DNA from: Rhynchonema sp. JSB1_4 | Lineage: Eukaryota > Nematoda > Chromadorea > Monhysterida > Xyalidae | Direction: 5' to 3' | Assembly: GCA_030248065.1 (NCBI GenBank) | Contig: JASAMV010007424.1 | Coordinates: 1 to 64,000 of the forward strand | Length of the DNA: 64,000 bases | Shown: piece by piece, positions 20,801 through 30,486 of the stretch | Layout: every line of letters starts with the position of its first letter | How positions within the stretch are numbered: position 1 is the stretch's first letter | The notes under the pieces: model-generated | Database searches by the model: none | Told to the model about the DNA's origin: nothing | Seen by the model: the letters and a program-made list of their open reading frames with translations, nothing else | Made by a program: the position numbers and the translations under genes

Positions 20801-23800
20801 CAACACGTTCACATTTTGCACTCAGGTATGGACAAACACAAGGGCAAACGCAAGCGCAAGTTGATTGTCGATGAATGCAAGAACATCACGGGCGAAGAGA
20901 TGAAACAACAAATGACGCACACCGAGGATTTGATAGTCGGACTCGAGTTGGCCCCGCCCACCAAACGTATGATGCAGTTGAATGAAGTGGGACGCGCTGA
21001 TAAATTGTTTGCACTGCCAGCCAGTGAAGCGTTGACCAGTCACAGATTCGTACAGGTTGGTAAAGGAAAGGCTTGTGTTTTAGTTGATGCACAGGATTTA
21101 TTTTTTGAGTTTGGACACCACCAATAGCTGGAAGCTGGATAAAAGAATAATGAAGCGTTTCCCTGCAGAAATGCCAACATTTAAGAGTTTGCCAGCTTCT
21201 AAAATGAATTTAGCAGCTAAATTTGGTTAAAGATCTGTGGAGTTCAATCAATTTATTGGTGCCTTCCTCAAAATCGTTATCGTAACAAATCGCACCATAT
21301 CAAGTTCGGCGGCATTTCATTTTACAGCTGTACCAGTCACGTGTGACCGCGCTACGTTGTCGGGAAGATGACCTCACAGCACCGGCGCGAAAGAAGCGAA
21401 CCATAATCGAAGGTTTGTTTTTATCGTTTGTTGTGTTTGTAAAATGCCCGCCACTTTTTTCTTACCCACTGCGTTGTTTTTATTGTTTTGTGGCTGTTTT
21501 CATGTTCAGGTTTCAGCCGGGAAGAATTTTTTAAACTACCGAAGAGCCTTCAAATAAACGTCACATGGCCTTGACTTTCAGTGCTGGGGCTGGGGGAGGG
21601 GGTTTGCGGGTTCCCCCCAATGGTACCCTACCCGCCCCGACCGGGTACACTACCCCTACCCGTCCCACTTTGGTACTGGTACCATACCCCTACCGCCCCG
21701 CTCTGGTATTGGTCGCACAATGACTATATAAGAATTGGTCGAATTTTTTTCCTGAATCGTGAAGAGGGAAAGTGACGGGGCAATGACGTTGCGTTGCGTG
21801 ATCGCACGCAAAGTATGTTGTAAAGAGAATGTTTCAGGCCTGCGGCAACGTGGTTGGTCTGCTAGATTATTTTTAGCTGTAAATGTTTTGTCAAAAATAC
21901 AAGTAGCATAGTAGTTAAGGTTGAACCTGAAGATCAGGGTAGATGAATTCTGATTTAGTCATTGTGCGACCAATACCCTACCCACTTCGATTTTTGCCCT
22001 CAAAATGCCCATTTTTCGATCAGAAATGCCCAAATTTCGACCGAAAACCCTTAAACGTGCAAAAAATCACGCTCTGCGCTTGATATGTATATGTACTTAT
22101 AGCACACAAGAATAGGCACCCGAAAAAAATTTTGTGTGGTACACTACCCGCCCCGAAAAATCTTTCCCCCTCCCCCCAAACCGGATCCCCCCACCAGAAG
22201 TCTAGGTACACTACCCCCTAACCGCCCCGGGTTCTTCCACCTATGTACTCCACCCGCCCCGCCAAAGTGGCCGCAGCACAGGTGACCTTGAACTCGCCAA
22301 ACAGCTTCGATGGCTAGAAACCACATATTCTGAAATAATAGTGTATAACAGCAGCTTCCAGTGGTTTTGCCAGTTTCGTCCTGTTTTCACAAAAACGGGC
22401 GGTACAGATGCGCCAATACACCAGCAGTGCGAATATTCGCCAGGTTGGCAGTGTCAGTTTACCGACAACCGATCGTCCGTCCGGTTTCAGACATGGAGCT
22501 GATGCGTGCCGACCAGATTGATTTCGATCGCCCGCCGACAGCCGTTGATGATCGATTGAACATCATTCGGGAGGAGACTGGCGAAATTATGGCACCCGGC
22601 ATGGAGATTGAGGTTAGATTACACTCTCGCCTCTTTTATGCTCCGAAATCGGCGGAATCCTCCGAATATGTTCGAACGAAGTTTAATTTCCAAATCTGTC
22701 GCTCCTCTGCTACCCTACACAGTGAATGTTTATAGTGAAAGAGCTATGGGACCTGATCAGCGATCAGTAGTTCACTATGTGAATGGAATGGATTGCAACG
22801 CCGAATTGAGATTTACGCATCTTGATGCGTGTAAGATTCTGATTATGCATTTGGTGTTGACACATTTTCGTATATCTTCTCTTCTAACCGCTGTGTCCAT
22901 TTGCAGATGCCGTCCCCGATCGGCGAAGAGCCCGAGCTGGAGGACGAGCCCCTGTCGCCTCGCGATAAATCAGGGCGCAAGAAATCAAAGAAGGAAGACG
23001 TGAGTTTTGTTGTTTGTAAAGTTTGTTGTGTTAAAGATGTGCTTTTTCGGGTTCCAGAGGCATCAGGCGAAAAATTTCGATTGCGTCTAAATTCGCTTTA
23101 TTTTGGATCTATCGCAGCAATGTCAAACTGTTAGATCTTTAATTTCACCGGCAACAGTTTCGCCAATTCATTTTTTGGCTTATCATGAGACGGTGTGACC
23201 GTGTAGTGAAGCACTAAATGAGATACCATGACAGATGACACGATCAACAATCATTCCAACCCGATGATTTCACAGAAATCGCAATCCACATTCGATGAGT
23301 CGAATATCGACGACGGCGATGAGCCAGAGGATCGACGATGGACGAAGCGGACGCAGCACATCCTCAACAGCATCACGCAACGATTCGTGGGCGGCAGTGA
23401 ATGCTCGTTTGATGTTGGTCGTATTACCACCGTGTTTTTGAGTTTGTGATGGCCAACGTCTCAGCCAATCAGTAAAACAAACTCCAGTGCCTTGATCAGT
23501 CGTCGAATTGAACCGACGTTGATATTTTTTTGTATCAGCGAAACAACAGTATAGAGATCTAAGCGTTCGATTTGTGCTATTGAAAATTTGGCTAACTGGA
23601 GACCAAAACTGCCCGTGTCGTTTGTTGTTAGTCTGTAGATTATTACATGACAGAAGGCTAGTTGCGGTGCAATAATGTACATTTTTGCAGGATGTCTGCA
23701 AGAACGCCACCCGCAAATCGGCGGCACAAAAGTTCTACACGTTGTTGGTGCTGAAGAAATGGCAGGCGATTGATGTTTCACAGGATGAACCGATGGGCGA

Positions 23801-23849
23801 CATTATCATAAGGCCGGGCGCCAAACTCAATGAAACTCCCACTGATTGA
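14836..23849 (+). CDS. RAD21: Cohesin kleisin subunit RAD21/SCC1
   Basis: RAD21 closes the cohesin ring by joining SMC1 and SMC3, holds sister chromatids together and is cut by separase. Exons: 14836-14979, 17851-18080, 18461-18563, 19473-19686, 20096-20146, 20500-20616, 20826-21055, 21328-21412, 22491-22612, 22907-23015, 23235-23413, 23691-23849 (TGA). This gives 580 residues; human has 631. The start [20 protein letters not shown] is the family N-terminus that binds SMC3 (residues 1 to about 105, including [20 protein letters not shown]). The middle has [10 protein letters not shown] and [13 protein letters not shown], at the STAG-binding region. The C-terminal winged helix ([20 protein letters not shown]) binds SMC1. 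I see no clear counterpart of the vertebrate DREIMR separase site. Intron 10 is odd: the strong GTGAGT at 23000 breaks the frame, and only a weaker GTAAAG at 23016 keeps it. Intron 1 houses a whole antisense gene. Confidence 0.96.
15645..17454 (-). CDS. STAR-family RNA-binding protein, quaking/GLD-1-like, nested in RAD21 intron 1
   Basis: STAR proteins bind mRNA as dimers and regulate splicing, stability or translation. Exons in transcription order: 17454-17368, 17180-17024, 16960-16854, 16378-16211, 15963-15865, 15788-15645 (TGA). All phases agree, giving 253 residues. A diverged Qua1 dimerisation region spans exons 1-2 ([26 protein letters not shown]). The KH domain follows ([37 protein letters not shown]), then Qua2 ([19 protein letters not shown]). 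The maxi-KH and Qua2 order is diagnostic of the family. The start is the only in-frame ATG before Qua1; a non-coding 5' exon is possible. A stretch rich in Thr and Asp ([15 protein letters not shown]) links Qua1 to KH. The tail after Qua2 is short ([15 protein letters not shown]). The gene runs opposite to its host. Whether it matches quaking, how or gld-1 needs a phylogeny. Confidence 0.93.
16402..16785. mobile_element. hAT-like MITE beside a STAR-gene splice acceptor
   Basis: The ends are CAGTGTAGTTCCTGG and CCAGGAACTACACTG, with perfect duplications GGTGACAC on both sides (16394-16401 and 16786-16793). It is the same subtype as 14164-14722. It lies in STAR intron 3, with only about 23 bp between its end and the first base of the KH exon. 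Confidence 0.93.
21579..22281. mobile_element. Aged hAT-like MITE in RAD21 intron 8
   Basis: The left end CAGTGCTGGGGCTGGGGG pairs with right end GTGGCCGCAGCACAG, in which the terminal CACTG has become CACAG. The flanks TTGACTTT and GTGACCTT match at 6 of 8. The interior repeats CCCTACCCGCCCC like the element at 2569-3015. It contains a later TA-element insertion at 21719-21973. Confidence 0.75.
21719..21973 (-). mobile_element. TA-duplicating MITE, copy 2, nested
   Basis: It starts TTGGTCGCACAATGAC and ends GTCATTGTGCGACCAA, between TA dinucleotides at 21717-21718 and 21974-21975. Removing it restores the host repeat text around CTCTGGTACCCTACCC. The interior is the reverse complement of copy 1 with scattered changes. 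Confidence 0.9.
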
Positions 23850-26379
23850 TTGACCTGGCTGTGTACACAAATATATGTAACTGGTGGCCGTATTGAACTT
23901 GGTAATCACGCCGGATCATTTTGTCTACCTTGGTCACTGACCTTATGAACAAAGAAAATGTCCACATTTACGCATACCCGCTCAAAAAGATGTTCTTTCA
24001 TACCTATTGTTTTGTTCCAGTCTGGGAACACTTTGATGGTGGTCGAAAGAAATCGAAAGAAAAGGGAACCAGTAAATTTCGATGTCAGCTTTACTCGAAA
24101 GTCACGTGACTAAGCAGATTCGGTCGGATCACGAAGTTTAATACGTCGCCTATAACCTTTGTATATTTCTAACAAATTGCTGATCTGTGTGCTCTAATCA
24201 GTTATTATTGTCGCGTGTTTGATGTTCAAGGGTCACGCGGGGTATTGAACGATTGCGCAAAGCTCCTTTTTGTAGCTTCCTCTCTTGTAGAAAAAGTGCT
24301 ACGTCATACCCTGACATCCAGCTGGGGAGCCTCTTAAAAAAGCTGAAAGCGAGTGGAAACGGCAGAGGTAACGCAAGAGGTTACATTATAGGTTGGGCAC
24401 TCTGGGTTTGTGGACCATGGCATCTGTGCCGTCACCACATATTAATTCTCAGAATGAGCTGAAACATCGTGACGCAATACAATGATCATTTTTGCAATCA
24501 CTGAGTGACAAAAAGTAACATAAAAAACTAAAATAAGTATTAAACTATACTACGTTTATGTGAACAATATAACTGTACATGATAGGACTAAAGGAACGGA
24601 TATATTTGATAGAATGTGAATAAAATATTTCTTATTTCGCACTCATTAGGCCTTCACCCAGCAGATATCCAACTTTTTTCTGTCTTCTGTTGCGTATTGT
24701 CATCTTGTACCACGTTCTTATGTTATGTGTGCCTATACTGGCGGACGGAAAAAGACCGTTTTTTTCACAAAAAAAACGTTTTTTTCGAGGCCCGAATACT
24801 TGTCCAGGAAATTTTTTATCGGTTTTTTATTTTACTTTTCCCAGACTATTTGTAACACAAAACCGACAAATTTTGGTCGTATGTTCGGACCAAAATTTTC
24901 TTGAAAACATACTTTTGTGTCATGTGCTCATATCTTGTGCCCAAACAATTTACTTTTTTGACCGGAACACCTTGAGTACTGGAAAACTATTTGAAAGAAA
25001 ACGGTTTTTTGGAAAAAAAACGGTTTTTTGGAAAAAAATCGTTTTTTTCAACGAAAAATAAAGAACGGTAGGTACGTATGTATAAAAAATACCGTATGAC
25101 CAGTGTATGTGTACCTCAATTGGGGTAGTGCGCCCCTTCTGAAATTCCGGCCCCAATACCACCTTTGCCGAAACTTCTTAGTTTGCCCACTGACGCAACC
25201 TCACGCTTTCCCTCTGGCGTAGCCATATGGAACCATCGTGTGCAAACACTTTTTATCATGTTTGCTGCATTTCCAAAATATTCGTTCACAAATAACAAAT
25301 TTCGTATTTCCTAAATTCTGTTCTCAAATAATTGTTTGCCAATGAACTTCTGTCATAACAGCTCCTGTTTGATTTGATCATGCACTATTTTGTGTCTGGC
25401 AAGATTTTCACATGATCCCATGTTGATGTCATTCCATTTCACGTTTTCTATGCTCCATTTGGCTTGTATCAATCAGTTTAATTATTGGGTCAAGGTTATG
25501 CCACAAACGAAAAAGACCCCCAATGACTTAACGGACACCGGATTAGTTTTAACAACTTGTACTTGTATTTTGGGCTATTAATTCCAGTTGTTTGTAACGT
25601 GTAGTTGGTTCATCTCAGTTTGTTGTTCTTGTACAATTCTTGTCTCTAAGTCGCCATGGTGTGTGGCGGACAAAACAGCAGTGGGAAAACAGCGGTGATT
25701 TAAACGGATGTGTCATTGGCGAGGCGTAGGCTTGAGCCCAGGGCTAATCCAAAGCCCAAACCTCATTGTCCAAGGTATAAGCTTCATAGAAAACAGCTAT
25801 CGCTGTTTTTTCCACCGCTGTGTTGTCCGGACCGCGCCAATGCCTCTGCCTGGAGCTGGTATGAATATACATATACCTGTGTGTTGCTTTTCGTTAATGT
25901 CTGCTGTACTGCTACTGTATGTTTGTATTCTCATTCCTTTTCGATTTCCCAAAAAAAAATTGAATCAAATCCAAATGTCAATGCAGCTCATGTGTTTGGC
26001 GAATGTCGTTTACACATTGCATTATATATGTACCTAGTACATTATCGTAACAAATTTTTATTTATTCACTCCAACAATGCAGTCACGCGTTTAGAGGCCT
26101 GGCCCATCGATATATCGTTACTGATTCAGTAGTTAAAATATTTCATGCGAAAACAGCCAAGAGATGCAATCGGTACTATATTATGATGTTGATGAACAAT
26201 TTCGAATTCTGATTGGTCTGAAGGTGAGCAAGACCAATTCAGCAGCGATCTGGCGAAGCAGGACCAACAAGTGGGGAAAATTAAACGATAGCAGAAGAGG
26301 AATTGGACAGAATATGGTCCTAGAGACGGTCTCGACAATGTGCATACGCAGCCTTTTTTTAATTGAAAAGATGAGTTAC
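23850..26379. other. Intergenic between RAD21 and the LINE relic
   Basis: No supported gene. An AATAAA at about 24619 is the first clear polyadenylation signal after RAD21, but it is distant. Positions 24755-25060 are low complexity, with alternating tracts such as AAAACGGTTTTTTGG. The other open frames are short and unrecognised. Confidence 0.55.
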
Positions 26380-26600
26380 TAGAGGTGACCACATGCTCGG
26401 GCAGACCGTTCCACAGATCGACAACTCTGTGGCTCCAGAACTTCTCCAAGACCCGACCCGGACGCGGACCCCGAGCTCGACTCAGCTGGTGGCATTGGCA
26501 TCGAACACGACTGGAGGAAGGGAAGGTAAATAAATCGCTACTTGCAATCCCTGCTGTAAGGCCAAACATGTTGCGTCGACAAAAAGGCCAGAAATAATTT
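26380..26600 (-). mobile_element. LINE (non-LTR retrotransposon) 3'-end coding relic
   Basis: On the minus strand this region reads FWSHRVVDLWNGLPEHVVTS, preceded by an Arg/Pro-rich stretch. That string matches the conserved end of LINE reverse-transcriptase proteins, where FF..RVV..WN.LP is typical. Only a short fragment remains, with no upstream reverse-transcriptase domain in the window. It lies immediately left of the TTAA element. Confidence 0.6.
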
Positions 26601-26622
26601 TGTGCACCAAGACTGTCGTTAA

Positions 26623-27224
26623 AGCGGGGGTCCAGGCAGTGGGGGCACTGCGCCAAACTTGTTCAACTTTTCACAGGTTGTAGTCGACATTAATCTCAAC
26701 ACAAGTCAATTTACAGAACTTTAATTGAAGCAGTATCGGCCGAGAACAGCGTCGTCAAAGGTACTAACTCGGGAACAAAATAAATTTCGGACCAGCTGCC
26801 CAAAAATGACATGAGCGTGTGAAGATACGTCACCAATCTCTTTTTATTCGCTGGGTTACGGTAGTTTCAGAACTGCACTGGGTAAAAGAATGTTTCACAC
26901 GTGCCAACTCACCATCAGTAAAAAAGCGCACCAACATTTGGGGAACAAAACGTTGATGAGCACGCTGGTTTGGGCTGTGCTACCGTAACCCGGCGAATAA
27001 AAAGAGATTGCTGCCCTATCTTTACACGTTATGAATGTCGTTTTTGGGCAGCTGGTCCGGAATATTTTATACTCCTGGGTTGGTACCTTTGACGATATCG
27101 TTCTCGGTCGATACTGAGGCTAGCGATTTCATATAAACTGCACTATATTCACATGAATTGCGACAAACGGATCTGAAGTTTTCAGCAAGTTTGGTGACCG
27201 GACCTTACTGCCTGGACTCCCGCT
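26623..27224. mobile_element. TTAA-flanked inverted-repeat MITE (piggyBac-like)
   Basis: The left end AGCGGGGGTCCAGGCAGT and the right end ACTGCCTGGACTCCCGCT match at 17 of 18 when inverted. TTAA flanks both ends (26619-26622 and 27225-27228). Inner inverted blocks are also clear, for example TCGGACCAGCTGCCCAAAAA against its inverse near 27045-27065 and TTTTTATTCGC..GGGTTACGGTAG against its inverse near 26977-27005. The TTAA target suggests piggyBac mobilisation, though the ends lack the usual CCC start. Confidence 0.8.
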
Positions 27225-27369
27225 TTAAATAATACGCCGGTGCACCTGGGGTTCTCCCACATGGGTATCAGACAAAACTTTAGGCTATAGACATCACAAT
27301 CACGTCAACTTGTGACAGCATTGCAGAATAAGAACATAGCAAAGTGTCGTTTCATTCGGTGTCACCCTG

Positions 27370-27591
27370 TAATTTAGTTTCGCCCACCGTTTGACGAGCA
27401 GAGGCATGTTATGAAACAAGCATTGTTATCAGCAAACAGATAACGTACGCAATGCATAAAACGCAGATTGCGGCAGTGTTGCTTATCGCTCGTTGCGTAA
27501 CCGCATCAAAAATAATTCACCAGTTTTTTTGTTTTATTTCATAACTAGAATATCTCATCCTGTTATTCCAAAGACTTCAACGACTATTACC
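27370..27591 (+). promoter_or_regulatory. Upstream region of acid phosphatase A, duplicated at gene B
   Basis: It shares blocks in the same order with 30240-30486: CACCGTTT, GAGCAGAGGCA, CAAGCATTG, TTATCAGCA, and GTTGCTTATCG. It contains TTATCAG, AGATAA and CTTATCG, which are GATA-factor-type sites. Promoter function is inferred from position and co-duplication only. Confidence 0.45.
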
Positions 27592-30048
27592 ATGCTAGAA
27601 GCCCAATTATCACTATTTCTGACCTTGTTACTGACGTTGTATGTACAAACAAAGGCAGAACTACTTCACGTTCAAGTGGTATGAACAGAGCTCTGCCTCA
27701 TTTGCTTTTTTTGCAGTTTTTTCGATCTTGTTTCACATTTTCTGATGCGAATATTGGAGGAAATTTCCACAATGGAACATTTTCAGATATTCCGTCACGG
27801 CGACCGGTCGCCCGGTCCGTACATGCATTATCCGACGGACCCACCTGAACTGCGGATACCGTGGGAAAGTGAGGATTCACAGTTGACCATTGAGGGAGCC
27901 AGACAGGAGTACATCTTGGGCACCAAGCTGGCCGAACGATACGCGAACTTTGTGGATGTGCACAGGCGGCCAAGTCAGGTTGGTCTGATGTGTCCAATTT
28001 ACCCTGCCGTGTGGTCCGATGTTGACTGATCACGCAATTGCATGAGAACTCAGACTGTGCACATCGCTGGTCTTTCCATTTTTGCACTGCTGTTGACCGT
28101 TCTCAGTTTGATTAGAATTATAAAAATAAATGAACAAGAACCCGAATACTGGATCAGCCTAGTCCAGAGTGCATCACAAAAAAACCAATTTTACGCAACT
28201 TCTCTATTGTGAAACATCTGTCCATAAACACTGCTATAAATTGGCAGCTGTACGTGTGGGCGGGCAACGACAATCGCACAGCCGAGAGTGCCCAATGTGT
28301 GCTGGCTGGTTTGTTCCCTGCCGATGTGAACAATCAAGTGGCATTGGGCGTCAATTGGAGACCGATTGCTGTGCACACCGATGAGCTGTTGGATATTGTG
28401 AGCGGATACTCGTTTTCGTTGAAAAAATATTGTTTTTTGAGCGGTAAGTATACAAAAACCAATACATATACATACCTAAGGTATACCTCACAGTTACAGA
28501 GTCATTTAACTTTAAACATCAGCCTGACTGACCGGAAAAGCTTTCCATTGGACCAAAATTCCAAACATATTCTGACACAAAAAAGGACCAAGTACAACTT
28601 TACCATGATCGATAATGTTTCAAAGGTTTCTGCAGAACACCAGCGACCTCTATTCTCCTCGGTGTCCCATAATGAACCAGAAACTGCGCAAATCGAAGGA
28701 ATGGGCAGATTTGAACGCGAAATACGCCAACACCATGTCCTACTTGAGAGAAAAAAGTGGATTGGCTGTACCTGATCTCAGGGAAGCGTACAGAGTGCTG
28801 GACGTCGTAAGGGATGAGGTTGAGTGATGCATCGCTGCTGCTTCGTTGTGAAATCGTGCTCACACATCAAACTCTTGTTCACAATGATGGGCCAGACTAT
28901 TTTTGATCAATAAGGAATATTCTTTGTTCCCTCACTGCATTGTTGTAGTTGAGTCACGTTCCAGTGCAACAGCTTCAGGAATGTGCATCAACTGCAATCA
29001 ATACAGCTATTGCCCCTGACTGCTACTTTCAGATACTGCATCAAGCTACACATCCAGTGCAGGATTGGGTGCGGGACAGTCCAATCAGTGAAATGTTTAC
29101 CAAAGGGAATGCCACTTGGACCTATCAGATGATGATGGTGTCAGAGGTATTCAGAGTTGGTGGTGGTGAGTTGCGAAAATGATTCGCTCATCAAAATCGT
29201 TGACATTAAAACAAATTGAGTTTAGGATTCATCTTCGGCTGGATTTTGTCTGCAATGCGGGATTGGCTTGATTTCAATGTCCACAAAATGGTGCTCCATT
29301 CATATGTGAGATTTGCTCAAAGTTTTAGATTATTGTGTGCATGTTCACACAACAACTTGTTGACACTCAATTTGATGCAGCACGACGCGAACTTGGTTCA
29401 ACTGATTCTCGTATTGAACATATCCGATTCGATTGTCGATCGTTCGCGAGATCCGTCGGTTGGCGCTCATATGATATTCGAATTGCACAGAATCGATGGT
29501 GACACGAAATGGAGCAAGGATAAGATTGCCAATACATATGTGAAGGTATGGTACAATTGATTTATTGATTCGTCAAATGATTGGTTGATTGGTTCATTGA
29601 TTGGTTGCAGGTGTTATTCGGCAATCGCTTCAACGATTCAGCCACCGAAATCCCAATGGGTAATTGTCCCAGCCCTTGTTCTATGGAGAAATTCAGTCAA
29701 ATCATGAAACCAGTCACGAGAATGGAATTCATTCGGGAGTGTGGATTAGACGACACCATAAAACTGACTAGATTCACGTGGACAATCGGTTTGCAGTTAG
29801 ATAATGCCTAGTCTTGCATAATATCCTTAAAGTTTTGTGTTAATTTCTACACCCCGAACTCTTAGTACATCAATTTTTTCAAGTTTCCAGTTGCCCTGGC
29901 ATTATCAACGCTGGTCTTCTTCGGTCTGTTTCTACTCACCTGTTGCTGTTGTTTGTCCGCACGAAGCAAACTGAAAGATCGAAAAAGTGAAGACCAAGAA
30001 GAACGCAAACCATTGGTTGATGACAGACCGCGGCCCTCGTATTTGTGA
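27592..30048 (+). CDS. Histidine acid phosphatase, membrane-anchored, copy A
   Basis: Family members hydrolyse phosphomonoesters at acid pH in lysosomes or outside cells. Exons 27592-27678, 27787-27978, 28248-28397, 28636-28818, 29033-29165, 29226-29305, 29381-29545, 29611-29788 and 29891-30048 (TGA) join to 441 residues; human ACP2 has 423. A signal peptide (LSLFLTLLLTLYVQTKA) precedes FRHGDRSPGPY, the catalytic RHGxRxP motif. HDANLVQLI is the proton-donor HD motif. NCPSPC and the C-terminal membrane segment (VALALSTLVFFGLFLLTCCC) with a short charged tail follow the ACP2 layout. The segment equivalent to VYVRSTDxDRT reads LYVWAGNDNRT, so one expected phosphate-binding Arg is missing. Exon 3 depends on an acceptor at 28247 that keeps phase 0. 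It is head-to-tail with copy B, 438 bp apart. Confidence 0.94.
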
Positions 30049-30239
30049 AACTGTTGAACGCTCTTGACAAATTGGTGTTCTTTGCTAAAAAAAAAACCAC
30101 ATTATACCTGGTATACAGTAGTTTGAACAACCGTTTCGTCGAGTTTTGAAGGCGTTGATAGCGAATGGCGTGCATACTGACCGGCTGGGTGATGTTTCAC
30201 AAGGATATCGGGCACAAGGTGACCCAACTGTAATTTGAA

Positions 30240-30486
30240 GCTTTTGCTCACCGTTTCACGACCAGAAGCAAATGCGAAGACAAGCATTGTTGTTATCAGC
30301 AACCAAAAATACACAGTGCAAAAACACGCACTATGCGCCTTCGTTGCTTATCGGTCATCGCTTTTTATGTGTTTCCCGCGTGACTCCAAAACATCGACCT
30401 GTTTTTTGTTTCACCTACTGCATTTATTTCATAACCTTCAGTATCCTACTACTACTACTACTACAAAGATTCCAACAAGTTTTACC
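30240..30486 (+). promoter_or_regulatory. Upstream region of acid phosphatase B
   Basis: Counterpart of 27370-27591, with TTGTTATCAGCA and GTTGCTTATCGG conserved and an (ACT)n run near the start codon. Both genes therefore carried their upstream sequence through the duplication. Confidence 0.45.

Noticed and set aside
26126..26656. Whole 176-codon minus-strand frame as a gene
   Set aside because: Only about 220 bp resembles a LINE protein end, and the frame begins inside the neighbouring TTAA element, so it is a relic.
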